DNA of 38,568 bases, taken from NCBI GenBank assembly GCA_036397855.1, contig DASWID010000018.1, forward strand, positions 1-38,568. Reading direction: 5' to 3'. Shown here in pieces: positions 9,556-17,700 of this stretch. The stretch is from Thermodesulfobacteriota bacterium (GTDB lineage Bacteria; Desulfobacterota_D; UBA1144; Nemesobacterales; CSP1-2). Positions within the stretch are counted from its first letter, which is position 1, and every line of letters starts with the position of its first letter. A model generated the notes under the pieces. The model had not been told where the DNA came from and did no database searches. It saw only the letters and a list, made by a program, of their open reading frames with translations. Both the position numbers and the translations under genes were made by a program.

Positions 9556-11265
9556 TCATCTCATCAATGATGCTGTTTCCACTTCGGTGGAGTACCTTTT
9601 TAACCCAGAGTATATTCCGTCAGCAATTTCGTTGACATAACTCTGGCTTCTTAATCTCTTTTCTTCCCGCGGATTAGTGATGAATGATGATTCTACGAGG
9701 ATGCTGGGTATATCAGCTCCAATTAAAACAATGAAAGGTGCTTTCTTCACGCCTTTATTGTTAACTGGTCTGTAGTTATTTGATATATTTGAAACTACAG
9801 ATGTTTGAACATGACTCGCCAGTCGTTTTGACTCTTCAATCTTTGAACTGAGGATATATTTTTGAATAATATCCTTTAAGTCGCTGAGTCCCCTTGTTGT
9901 TGTGGCATTTTCCCTGGCGGCCACAGCGAGCGCGTCTGGATCCTTTGTGAAGCTCAAAATATATGTCTCAATTCCATATGCATTCTTATTTTTTGCAGCG
10001 TTACAGTGAATAGAAACGAATAGGTCGGCGTTTAGCTTCTTGGCGATTGCCGTTCTTTCTTCTAATGGAATAAAGCGGTCATCATTTCGAGTCAGAATAA
10101 CTCTTGTTATACCTATATTTTGACCATCCTGCTCGATATTTGACTTTAAGGCTTTTGCTATCTTTAAATTTACATCCTTTTCCTTGAGTCCGGTAGGACC
10201 TAATGCTCCCGCATCATGTCCTCCATGTCCGGGGTCGATCACGACTGTTTTAACCTTGAGGCCTAGGGCTCCCCTTAGAGTTGAAATATCCTCACCGTCC
10301 TTGGGTAGGGATGCTAAAGTTTTATTGTCTTTAGGGTCTTCATCTTTAGCAAATAATTCATCTCTGTTTGATTTGTCACCATCTATATCCATTACTATCC
10401 TGAAAGGATCGTTTAATGAAAATACGCGATAGTCTTCGAAGCTCCTAATATAAAGAACAACCCTAACCTTATCAGGCGTATTCCTGCCGAATTTTATCTC
10501 TTCGAGCAGTCCTTTATCTACTGGCGCTAGGGCTAGATTCCTTTCGACGGTTGTGCCGAGAATGTCAACCAGTAGTCTTGGCGGCTTCCCCACATCTGGA
10601 TTGGGTTTTAAGAAGTAAGACTTGTACGGCATTTCCTTATCGAGATGGATAACCACCCTCGTCTTTGTGTCTGTCGACCAATGTCGGATTTCCTTGATTC
10701 GTACTAATCCGTCATCTTCTTCTTTATCAGCCAGGGTCTTCTCTTTTTTAGACGGTTTAAACGGCGATAGCTCCTTTAATTTTCCCTCAGCCGCATATAC
10801 CATATCGCCATCCGGGAAATCTTCAATTACCCTTTCGTATTCTAGGTATGCTTGTTTTTTATCCCATCCCTCGATTATCCTCGCCTTTCTTACCTGCGCG
10901 TCGTCTGCTAGATTGCTTTTTGGATAGGCCCTTATAAAAAGAGTCGAACGGTCAACCGATTTTTCAAGGTCTTCACGGGAATTAAATCTATTCCCGATCT
11001 CTTCATACATCTTTCCAGAAAAGAAAAGGGAGTCTGGAGCTGTTGAACTCTCTGGATTGTCGAGATAGATGCTGTAAAAGGCTCTGGCTAATATATCCCA
11101 AATCTCCGGATCCTTTACCTTCTCCGGGTCCGTCGTAAGGTTTTTATATAGGTTGAGGGTCTCATTAAATTGTTCTTCGGCCTGATCAATACAAAGTGCG
11201 GTTCCTTTTAAGAAAAGCAGGATAAGAAGTAGATATAAACTTAAAGCAATTGTGTTACTTTTCAT
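9556..11265 (-). CDS. N-acetylmuramoyl-L-alanine amidase (AmiC-type) with TPR-like and AMIN regions
   Basis: This is a periplasmic Zn2+ amidase that cleaves the peptide from MurNAc, used in septum splitting. It has a signal peptide (hydrophobic run in the first 26 residues, ending GTALCI), then a helical TPR/YbgF-like region to about 170, an AMIN peptidoglycan-targeting domain at about 187-297, a charged linker, and Amidase_3 from about 338. Catalytic motifs are VVIDPGHGGHDAGA, LKEKDVNL (Glu ligand), DLFVSIHCNA and SILVESSFITN (catalytic Glu). Length is 569 residues. I chose ATG 11265, not ATG 11274. A near-consensus promoter puts transcription start at about 11271, downstream of the earlier ATG. 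It is divergent from the metallo-hydrolase gene. Confidence 0.93.
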   Translation of the reverse strand: MKSNTIALSLYLLLILLFLKGTALCIDQAEEQFNETLNLYKNLTTDPEKVKDPEIWDILARAFYSIYLDNPESSTAPDSLFFSGKMYEEIGNRFNSREDLEKSVDRSTLFIRAYPKSNLADDAQVRKARIIEGWDKKQAYLEYERVIEDFPDGDMVYAAEGKLKELSPFKPSKKEKTLADKEEDDGLVRIKEIRHWSTDTKTRVVIHLDKEMPYKSYFLKPNPDVGKPPRLLVDILGTTVERNLALAPVDKGLLEEIKFGRNTPDKVRVVLYIRSFEDYRVFSLNDPFRIVMDIDGDKSNRDELFAKDEDPKDNKTLASLPKDGEDISTLRGALGLKVKTVVIDPGHGGHDAGALGPTGLKEKDVNLKIAKALKSNIEQDGQNIGITRVILTRNDDRFIPLEERTAIAKKLNADLFVSIHCNAAKNKNAYGIETYILSFTKDPDALAVAARENATTTRGLSDLKDIIQKYILSSKIEESKRLASHVQTSVVSNISNNYRPVNNKGVKKAPFIVLIGADIPSILVESSFITNPREEKRLRSQSYVNEIADGIYSGLKRYSTEVETASLMR

Positions 11266-11277
11266 CTTAAGCATTGC

Positions 11278-11306
11278 ATTATATTATATTTTTTATAATT
11301 TGTAAA
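11278..11306 (-). promoter_or_regulatory. sigma70-like promoter of the amidase gene
   Basis: On the minus strand TTTACA (11306-11301) is followed by a 17-base spacer and a perfect TATAAT (11283-11278). The predicted first transcribed base is near 11271, leaving about 6 bases before ATG 11265 and no room for a Shine-Dalgarno. This placement rules out the upstream ATG at 11274. Confidence 0.65.
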
Positions 11307-11359
11307 CCATTATTTTTATTTTTCAAGAAAATTTATTGAAATTTGATCTCCACTTTACT

Positions 11360-11388
11360 TTGCAATGATAATAACTTAATGCTAAATT
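11360..11388 (+). promoter_or_regulatory. possible promoter of the metallo-hydrolase gene
   Basis: TTGCAA (11360-11365), a 17-base spacer and TAAATT (11383-11388) would start transcription at about 11395-11396, on the ATG itself. Each box matches consensus at 4 of 6 positions, so the call is weaker than its divergent partner. Confidence 0.4.
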
Positions 11389-11395
11389 TGGTTTA

Positions 11396-12175
11396 ATGAG
11401 GGTTATAATACTTGGCTGTGCCACTTCTACCGGTGTTCCACTTATCGGTTGTGGCTGTACGGTTTGTAGTTCGGATAATCCTAAGAATAAAAGAACGCGT
11501 TGCTCATTATTCATTGAAACAAGGGAGAAGAAGATCTTAATTGATACGTCACCCGATCTGCGAATACAGGCTTTTAGACACAATATCACAAGGATCGATG
11601 CCGTCTTGTATACCCATTCCCATGCTGACCATACCCATGGAATCGATGAGCTTAGGACTTACAATTTTATGAATAAGATGGTTATTCCGTGCTATGGGGA
11701 CCTGCAGACAGTTTCAAACATTATGTCAAACTTTAAATACATTTTCGATGGGTCATTTCCCCCAGGTGGAAAGCCCAAACTATCGATAACAGCTGTTAAT
11801 CGTGATTTTGACATATACGGTATCAGGATTATTCCGATAGAAGTTCAACATGCTGATTGGCTGATTCTTGGATACAGAATAGGGAACATGGCATATCTTA
11901 CAGATTGTAGCGGAATACCTGAGAGTTCAGTAAAAAGATTGAATGGGCTTGAACTTCTGATAATAGATGCGCTCAGATATAAACCCCATCCTGCACACTT
12001 CAGCGTAGATCAAGCGGTAGAGGTCATCGGAGAGATTAAGCCAAAAATCGCGGTGTTTACGCACATGGGTCATGAACTTGAATACGAAAAGCTTTCAAAA
12101 GAGCTTCCGGAAAACATTGAACCTGCCTATGATGGAATGGAATTTGATGTTAATGATCCTCAGTTTTCAAGATGA
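11396..12175 (+). CDS. MBL-fold metallo-hydrolase, PhnP-like
   Basis: This is a metallo-beta-lactamase-fold phosphodiesterase. The N-terminus MRVIILGCATSTGVPLIGCG continues into a GCGCTVCSSDNPKNKR cluster, the Cys-rich extra zinc site of PhnP-type enzymes. The core motif HSHADHTHGIDELR carries the di-metal ligands. Later ligands are in VQHADW, YLTDCSG and FTHMGHELEY. Length (259 residues) matches the PhnP group. PhnP hydrolyses a cyclic phosphodiester in phosphonate breakdown, but no phn genes are nearby, so the substrate here is open. No Shine-Dalgarno precedes the ATG. A 47-base gap separates it from apgM, which is probably in the same transcript. Confidence 0.85.
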   Translation: MRVIILGCATSTGVPLIGCGCTVCSSDNPKNKRTRCSLFIETREKKILIDTSPDLRIQAFRHNITRIDAVLYTHSHADHTHGIDELRTYNFMNKMVIPCYGDLQTVSNIMSNFKYIFDGSFPPGGKPKLSITAVNRDFDIYGIRIIPIEVQHADWLILGYRIGNMAYLTDCSGIPESSVKRLNGLELLIIDALRYKPHPAHFSVDQAVEVIGEIKPKIAVFTHMGHELEYEKLSKELPENIEPAYDGMEFDVNDPQFSR

Positions 12176-12222
12176 TTTTATTTTGGTAATCTTAAGTTTA
12201 AAAAACTATATGAGGTCAAAAG

Positions 12223-13446
12223 ATGCAGGATATCATCAAAGAACTATTGCAGCCAAACGGTTCAAAAATAATCTTGTGCGTCCTCGATGGATTGGGTGGG
12301 CTTCCTCTAAACGGAAAAACCGAATTAGAGGCAGCCTCGACTCCCAATTTAGATGAGCTTGCGAGGAGGAGCGCTTGTGGGCTTCATGTCCCGGTGGCAC
12401 CGGGTATAACGCCGGGAAGCGGTCCATCTCATCTTGGGCTTTTCGGGTACGATCCACTTAAATATGAAATAGGACGAGGGGTTTTAGAGGCTCTGGGCTT
12501 AGGTTTGGAGCTATCACGGAACGATTTGGCGATAAGAGGTAATTTTGCGACTATCAGATATGAAGGGAATAGGCCAATAGTCGTGGATCGAAGGGCGGGT
12601 AGGATACCGACCGAGGAAAATAAGAGGATTACTAAAGAGATTCGAAAAAAGGTTAAGACCATAGATCAAGTCGAGGTTTCAATTACATCCGGGATGGAGC
12701 ACCGTTTTGTCCTTGTTCTTACGTTTCCTGAACCTCTTTTGGTTGGTTCACACGATATTTCAGATACCGATCCACAGAGGGAGGGTTTGAGTCCCCTAAG
12801 GCCTCTTGCACGAAGGAAGGAAGCAGACAGGGTAGTGAGTGTGGTGGACAGTTTGATAGACAAAATAAATCATGTGATCAAAGATGAGGCTGCGGCGAAT
12901 TATATTCTCCTTAGGGGTTTTTCGGTTTATCCTAAGCTTCCAACCTTTAGTGAAGCATATGGACTTAAGGCTGCGGCTGTTGCTGTTTATCCTATGTATA
13001 GAGGTGTAGCCAGGCTATTAGGCTTGAAAGACCTTGATGTGAAGGATAGTACAATTAATAGCGAAATAGAGACACTCCGGCAGCATTTTGATGAATTTGA
13101 TTTTTTCTATTTTCATGTCAAGAAGACGGATAGCTATGGAGAAGACGGTAATTTTGATGGAAAGGTCAAGGTAATAGAGGATTTTGATTGTTGTATTCCT
13201 GATATTATTAGTCTAAAACCGGACGTATTCGTAGTTACGGGTGATCATTCTACACCTGCGATAATGAAATCACATAGCTGGCATCCTGTACCCTTTCTCC
13301 TTTATTCTTCGAAGAATCGTGGCGTTCATGTTTCAGGTTTTTCTGAAAGGGAATGTCTGAAAGGAGAGCTTGGAATATTCAGGGCCATCGAAGCTATGCC
13401 ACTTATTCTGTCGAACGCAGGAAGACTTCAAAAATTTGGAGCCTAG
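12223..13446 (+). CDS. apgM: 2,3-bisphosphoglycerate-independent phosphoglycerate mutase, archaeal type
   Basis: The enzyme interconverts 3- and 2-phosphoglycerate in glycolysis and gluconeogenesis. It belongs to the alkaline-phosphatase superfamily: metal-binding Asp in ILCVLDGLGG (about residues 17-26), the nucleophile-serine region TPGSGPSHLGLFGYDP (63-78), GRGVLEALGLGLEL, and the C-terminal metal motif VTGDHSTPAIMKSHSWHPVP. Length is 407 residues, right for ApgM and much shorter than the 510-residue GpmI form. GAGGTC a few bases before ATG 12223 may serve as Shine-Dalgarno. ApgM is widespread in archaea and also found in many deeply branching and deltaproteobacterial lineages. It follows the metallo-hydrolase gene and is followed by tRNA-Leu. 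Confidence 0.93.
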   Translation: MQDIIKELLQPNGSKIILCVLDGLGGLPLNGKTELEAASTPNLDELARRSACGLHVPVAPGITPGSGPSHLGLFGYDPLKYEIGRGVLEALGLGLELSRNDLAIRGNFATIRYEGNRPIVVDRRAGRIPTEENKRITKEIRKKVKTIDQVEVSITSGMEHRFVLVLTFPEPLLVGSHDISDTDPQREGLSPLRPLARRKEADRVVSVVDSLIDKINHVIKDEAAANYILLRGFSVYPKLPTFSEAYGLKAAAVAVYPMYRGVARLLGLKDLDVKDSTINSEIETLRQHFDEFDFFYFHVKKTDSYGEDGNFDGKVKVIEDFDCCIPDIISLKPDVFVVTGDHSTPAIMKSHSWHPVPFLLYSSKNRGVHVSGFSERECLKGELGIFRAIEAMPLILSNAGRLQKFGA

Positions 13447-13504
13447 CCTCTTGAATCTTGCAATTTAGGGATGCTGTGCTAATTTAATTCCTCTGGAAAT
13501 ATCT

Positions 13505-13591
13505 GCCGAAGTGGCGGAATTGGCAGACGCGCTGTCTTGAGGGGGCAGTGCCCGAAAGGGCGTGCGGGTTCGACTCCCGCCTTCGGCACCA
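13505..13591 (+). tRNA. tRNA-Leu (anticodon GAG), CCA encoded
   Basis: The acceptor arms GCCGAAG (13505-13511) and CTTCGGC (13581-13587) pair fully, followed by discriminator A and encoded CCA (13589-13591). The anticodon stem CTGTC/GGCAG encloses the loop TTGAGGG, so the anticodon is GAG (Leu CUC/CUU). A long variable arm (TGCCCGAAAGGGCG region) and the GGTTCGACTCC T arm fit a class II tRNA-Leu. Confidence 0.96.
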
Positions 13592-13608
13592 TTTGGATAT
13601 TATCTACA

Positions 13609-13884
13609 TCACTGAGATTGTAATGAGCTGTATGTTTCGACATCCTTCTCGTAGCTCTTCTTATAATTTTCACATCTGGATTCGTCCTCGGGATTTTTTT
13701 TAAGGCAATTCTCATAATTCCTCCTCGATTTTTCTACCATTTCTCTTGCATCGAGTAACTTCTGTCTTCTTTTGGACGAATCCATTGGCTTATCAACCAG
13801 TATTTCCTTGCCAGTATCGTAATATCCACATCCTGCTAGAGGGGTAATCGTAATTGAGACCACAATTAATATTAACTTTATCAA
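13609..13884 (-). CDS. small lipoprotein of unknown function, TTG start
   Basis: From the TTG at 13884 the product is 91 residues. It has a basic-hydrophobic signal MIKLILIVVSITITPLAGC with the lipobox LAGC, so residue 19 would be the lipidated Cys. The mature part is short and highly charged (KRRQKLLDAREMVEKSRRNY), predicted helical, with two further Cys residues (NCLKK and SRCENY). The longer frame upstream is not needed: AGGAGT at 13896-13891 lies 6 bases before this TTG, and the signal peptide begins exactly here. I do not recognise the family. It lies 85 bases after the GldC-like gene on the same strand and ends just beyond tRNA-Leu. Confidence 0.7.
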   Translation of the reverse strand: MIKLILIVVSITITPLAGCGYYDTGKEILVDKPMDSSKRRQKLLDAREMVEKSRRNYENCLKKNPEDESRCENYKKSYEKDVETYSSLQSQ

Positions 13885-13890
13885 ATGGGT

Positions 13891-13896
13891 ACTCCT
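13891..13896 (-). promoter_or_regulatory. Shine-Dalgarno that fixes a TTG start
   Basis: AGGAGT on the minus strand sits 6 bases before TTG 13884. It is the only strong ribosome-binding site near the gene and places the start at the signal peptide of the small lipoprotein. Confidence 0.65.
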
Positions 13897-13969
13897 ATCA
13901 TGCTCGTAGCTTATAAATAATAAATTTAGAGTTCTCTTTAACCAAACGATTATTCTTAGTTTGCTTGAT

Positions 13970-14317
13970 TTATTCACTTTTATTCGAGAATTCTTCAACT
14001 GCTCTGTCGGCGAATTCTGAACCAAATCTTTTTATCATATCTGCAATTTCCTTGTTGCTTGTTGCTCGTTGATAGGTCTCAGCCATTCTGATAATTGTTT
14101 GAAAGTAGTGGATATTAATCTCTTCCACTGTCATCTCTTTGGTCCAGAGATCGATGCTTAAACTGTTTTTTCTTTCATGGTCCCAGATTGATATAAGCAT
14201 CGCGCTGCAAGGTTTTAGTCCCTCTATATCAGAATCTGTTGCATCCCAGTGAATTGACTCAGGGATGTTTTCTTCGTCTAACATAACCTTGAATATTATC
14301 TCCGCTTCTTTTGACAT
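13970..14317 (-). CDS. GldC-like protein (gliding-motility protein C family)
   Basis: From ATG 14317 the protein has 115 residues and lacks a signal peptide or membrane helix, so it is cytoplasmic. The pattern closely recalls the small GldC family named from Flavobacterium: an E-I-F-V-LDE-N-P opening, IHWDATDSD, AMLISIWDHE, SLSIDLWTKEMTVEEI, then FQTIIRMAETYQRATSNKE. That match is from memory of the family, not from a search. GldC's biochemical role is not established, and no other gliding genes are in view. I moved the start to MSKEAEI because AAAGGTC lies just upstream and the 14 residues before it do not look coding. It is followed by the small lipoprotein gene on the same strand. Confidence 0.7.
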   Translation of the reverse strand: MSKEAEIIFKVMLDEENIPESIHWDATDSDIEGLKPCSAMLISIWDHERKNSLSIDLWTKEMTVEEINIHYFQTIIRMAETYQRATSNKEIADMIKRFGSEFADRAVEEFSNKSE

Positions 14318-14448
14318 TTTTGACCTTTTATATGAATATTTAAAATTGATATTTAACATAAACTATAATTCTGTTTTTTGAAATACAAAGCATTATTGTT
14401 TGAATACGGAATTATATTGAATTTCCAATTTTGCTTGTAAAAAAATCC

Positions 14449-14478
14449 TTGTAGGTATCTTCGTAGTGTTGGTATAAA
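14449..14478 (+). promoter_or_regulatory. possible promoter of the DAAO-like gene
   Basis: TTGTAG (14449-14454), an 18-base spacer and TATAAA (14473-14478) predict transcription from about 14485, some 3 bases before the TTG start at 14488. Confidence 0.45.
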
Positions 14479-14487
14479 GAGTAGGCC

Positions 14488-15474
14488 TTGAATATAACTT
14501 TTTCCGATTATAAGAATTATGAAGTCGTTGTATTAGGTTCCGGTGTATCGGGCTTGACATGCGGCATTCAATTATTGGAAAAGGAATTCGGGGTACAAAT
14601 AATCGCCTATTCTGTGCCGCCGGATACTACTTCGGACATCGCCCCTGCTTATTGGAGCCCCTTTAGGGTATATCCAGAGGGGAGGGTCCTCAAATGGGGC
14701 AAATATTCATACAGGGAATTTATTAATTTAAGTGCAAAGACTGGTACCGGAGTTTCTCTAATTCAATTAATGGAACTTTATGATCATGAGGTGGCTAATC
14801 CATGGTGGAAGAAGGTGGTACCCGAATGTGTTCGCGCAAGTCAAAGTGAAGTACCTTCGGGATTTAAAGATGCATATCTTGTTGAGGTTCCGCTGATCGA
14901 AACCCCGATTTATATGAAATATCTTGTAAAGCGGTTCAATGAGATGGGTGGTAAGATTATCAAGCTTGCCTCAAGGATATCATCTTTAAAGGAGTTGTAT
15001 GGAGGGGAAAGGATAATCGTAAATTGCTCAGGGCTTGGGGCCTATGATGTTTGTGAAGACAAGGATACATACCCAATACGCGGTCAGATAATAAGAACGA
15101 CCAACCCCGGGATCAATCGATGCTATCATTATGAAAGTGAAAAGAACGGCATAACATACATAGTGCCAAGGACCGGGGATTGCATACTCGGTGGGACAGC
15201 AGAGGAATATGATTGGAATACAGAGATAGATATGGCAACAGCTAATGATATTTTCGAGAAATGTAAGGCATTGGAACCGTCTCTGGGTGATGCGAGGTTA
15301 TTGGAACACAAGGTCGGACTGCGTCCGGGCCGAAAGGAGGTATGTCTTGAGCTTGAAAGGGTATCGGAGGGGTGTGCTGTAATCCATAATTACGGGCACG
15401 GAGGTGCAGGATTTACATTATCATGGGGGTGTGCTGAAGAGGTAGTGGAATTGGCTGAAAGTATCTCACATTAG
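14488..15474 (+). CDS. FAD-dependent oxidoreductase, D-amino-acid-oxidase-like
   Basis: The N-terminal dinucleotide fold VVVLGSGVSGLTCGIQLLEK binds FAD. The family features of D-amino-acid/D-aspartate oxidases follow: DIAPAYWSPFRV, GGTAEEYDWNTEIDM, KVGLRPGRKEVCLELE (its Arg after GLRP matches the substrate-carboxylate Arg) and the C-terminal signature VIHNYGHGGAGFTLSWG. Length is 328 residues, close to the eukaryotic enzymes. The likely reaction is oxidative deamination of a D-amino acid. The start is a TTG at 14488; no Shine-Dalgarno is present. The gene is a single unit, divergent from the GldC-like gene and 132 bases before the antiporter. Substrate preference is not readable. Confidence 0.85.
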   Translation: MNITFSDYKNYEVVVLGSGVSGLTCGIQLLEKEFGVQIIAYSVPPDTTSDIAPAYWSPFRVYPEGRVLKWGKYSYREFINLSAKTGTGVSLIQLMELYDHEVANPWWKKVVPECVRASQSEVPSGFKDAYLVEVPLIETPIYMKYLVKRFNEMGGKIIKLASRISSLKELYGGERIIVNCSGLGAYDVCEDKDTYPIRGQIIRTTNPGINRCYHYESEKNGITYIVPRTGDCILGGTAEEYDWNTEIDMATANDIFEKCKALEPSLGDARLLEHKVGLRPGRKEVCLELERVSEGCAVIHNYGHGGAGFTLSWGCAEEVVELAESISH

Positions 15475-15606
15475 TTTTTCTAAATTCGCAGATATTATTG
15501 GGGGGGTTTCATTTTTCTATATTCGAATAAAGCTTATTTATAATTTCTATCAATCACTGAGTAAAAGCTATCTTAAGCTATTCAAACTAATTGTCTTATC
15601 ATATAA

Positions 15607-17601
15607 ATGGACATACCAATACTAAGAGATGTTGTAATTATATTCGCAATTTCGATAACTGTTATTTTTTTATTCTCTGTAATTCGAGTACCGACAATAT
15701 TGGGTTTCTTGCTCACTGGTATTCTGGCTGGCCCCCACGTTCTCGGATTAATTAAAGGTGTCGATGATGTGGAAGTGCTCGCAGAGATCGGTGTAGTGAT
15801 GTTGTTATTTACCATTGGGATTGATTTTTCCTTAGAGGGCCTTTTGCGTCTCAAGAGAGTGGCTTTGATAGGGGGGTTTCTTCAGGTTTTTCTTACTTCA
15901 TTGACTTCGTTCTTTTTGATGAAGGTTTTGGGAAGAACCCTTGGAGAGTCTGTTTTTATCGGCTTTCTCATATCTCTGAGTAGCACAGCAATCGTAATCA
16001 AACTAATTCAGGAGAGGGCGGAGGTTGAGAGTCCTCATGGTGGGGCTGCTCTGGGCATTTTAATATTTCAAGACATTGCAATCATACCGATTATGCTAAT
16101 AACTCCGATTCTTGCGGGTGCTTCAGACAAGGTAGGTCTTACATTACTGATGCTGCTTGTGAAAGGGATGACAATCGTTATTCTTGTTATAATCGCTGCC
16201 AAGTGGGTGATACCCTGGCTACTCTTTCAGATTACCAGGAGCAGAAGTAGTGAGCTATTTTTATTAGGAATTGTGGTCATTTGTTTAGCGGTTGCATGGT
16301 TTACCTCCAGCCTGGGGCTTTCTTTAGCAATAGGCGCCTTCTTGGCCGGGCTTATAATATCAGAATCAGAATACAGTCAGGAGGCGCTTAGCAAGATTTT
16401 GCCCTTCCGTGATATCTTTGCAAGCTTCTTTTTCGTTTCCATAGGGATGCTTCTAGACGTGAAGTTCCTCTTGCAGCATCCTTTCCTGATAATCCTAATA
16501 ACCTTAGCGGTATTGGTTTTAAAGATTATCACTTCATCTTTGTCTGCAATCCTTGTTGGATTCCCGCTGCGTAGTGCGATTTTGGTGGGACTGGCACTTT
16601 GCCAGATAGGGGAATTTTCCTTTATTTTGTCAGAGTCGGGGGTTAATCACGGATTATTGAATGAAAATATGTACCAAATATTTCTGTCAGTAGCAATCCT
16701 CACTATGGCTGCAACTCCATTCATATTGATGAAAGGCTCAAATTTTTCGGAATTTGTATCCAGATTACCCCTGCCAAACTGGTTGAAATCAGGTCTTTAT
16801 CCTGTAGTTATCACCAATGAAGTTATAAGCGAAGAAATATTAAAGGATCATCTAATTATCATCGGCTTTGGAGTAAATGGTAAAAATATAACGAGAGCTG
16901 CCAAAGCAGCTAATATCCCTTATGTAATAATTGAAATGAACCCTGAGACTGTTAGAGAAGAAAAGTTAAAGGGCGAGTTCATATTTTATGGTGATGCAAC
17001 TCAAGAGGAGGTTCTTAAGCGCTCCCGAATTGCAAACGCAAGGGTGCTTGTAATTGCTATATCGGATGCTGCTGCGACTAGAAGAATAACGTCCATAGCC
17101 AATTATTTAAATCCGAAGTTGCATATTATTGCCCGTACGCGTTTTGTACGTGAAGTGAAACCACTATATGATCTGGGAGCTGATGAAGTAATACCTGAGG
17201 AATATGAAACATCTATCGAGATATTTGCGAGGGTATTGATGAAGTATTTAGTACCGCGGGATGAAATTGAGGAGTTTATAGCGGTGGTGAGGTCCGATGG
17301 ATATGAGATGTTTAGAAATCTTTCCAAACAGTCTGCATTTTTATCTGATTTAAGACTTCATCTCTCAGACATGGAAATCAGTTCTTTAGAGGTTAATAGA
17401 AATTCCACCTTGATTGGCAAAACGCTGGCCCAAGTTGGTTTGAGGAACATTTACGGGGTAACAGTTCTTGCTATCCGAAGGAACACTCAATTGATACCAA
17501 ACCCTGCTGGAGATGAAAGGTTCTCCCCCAAAGACCAAGTAATTATACTGGGTTCACCAGAAAAAATAGTTGATGTTGCCTCTTTGTTCCGTGGGGTCTA
17601 G
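15607..17601 (+). CDS. KefB-type cation:proton antiporter (CPA2) with RCK domains
   Basis: This is an inner-membrane monovalent cation/H+ antiporter or K+ efflux protein. Residues 1 to about 385 form the Na_H_Exchanger domain, with many hydrophobic helices including VGVVMLLFTIGIDFSLEGL-type and SLSSTAIVIKLIQER segments. Residues about 410-530 are an RCK_N/TrkA_N domain opening LIIIGFGVNGKNITRAAKAA and continuing with YGDATQEEVLKRSRI. The last 90 residues form a TrkA_C domain (STLIGKTLAQVGLRNIYGV, PKDQVIILGSPEKI). Length is 664 residues, usual for soluble-domain-fused KefB/C proteins. No glutathione-gating partner (KefF/G) is adjacent. The ATG at 15607 has no Shine-Dalgarno. It converges on the acyl-CoA synthetase gene. 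Confidence 0.9.
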   Translation: MDIPILRDVVIIFAISITVIFLFSVIRVPTILGFLLTGILAGPHVLGLIKGVDDVEVLAEIGVVMLLFTIGIDFSLEGLLRLKRVALIGGFLQVFLTSLTSFFLMKVLGRTLGESVFIGFLISLSSTAIVIKLIQERAEVESPHGGAALGILIFQDIAIIPIMLITPILAGASDKVGLTLLMLLVKGMTIVILVIIAAKWVIPWLLFQITRSRSSELFLLGIVVICLAVAWFTSSLGLSLAIGAFLAGLIISESEYSQEALSKILPFRDIFASFFFVSIGMLLDVKFLLQHPFLIILITLAVLVLKIITSSLSAILVGFPLRSAILVGLALCQIGEFSFILSESGVNHGLLNENMYQIFLSVAILTMAATPFILMKGSNFSEFVSRLPLPNWLKSGLYPVVITNEVISEEILKDHLIIIGFGVNGKNITRAAKAANIPYVIIEMNPETVREEKLKGEFIFYGDATQEEVLKRSRIANARVLVIAISDAAATRRITSIANYLNPKLHIIARTRFVREVKPLYDLGADEVIPEEYETSIEIFARVLMKYLVPRDEIEEFIAVVRSDGYEMFRNLSKQSAFLSDLRLHLSDMEISSLEVNRNSTLIGKTLAQVGLRNIYGVTVLAIRRNTQLIPNPAGDERFSPKDQVIILGSPEKIVDVASLFRGV

Positions 17602-17700
17602 ACTGTAACTACCCTGCGTCATGGGTTAACGATATTTACTTACGATCTTGTGGAGGGATTAAATCCTGTTTTGAATTTTATATGATGTTAAAAAGAAGGC

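Noticed and set aside
13885-14025. Long N-terminal extension of the small lipoprotein
   Set aside because: The extended frame overlaps the GldC-like gene's end and puts the lipoprotein signal in mid-protein. The TTG at 13884 with AGGAGT upstream gives a normal signal peptide.
17650-17675. GGATTAAATCC before a T-rich stretch as a terminator for the antiporter gene
   Set aside because: The possible stem is four base pairs with a three-base loop, too weak to call.
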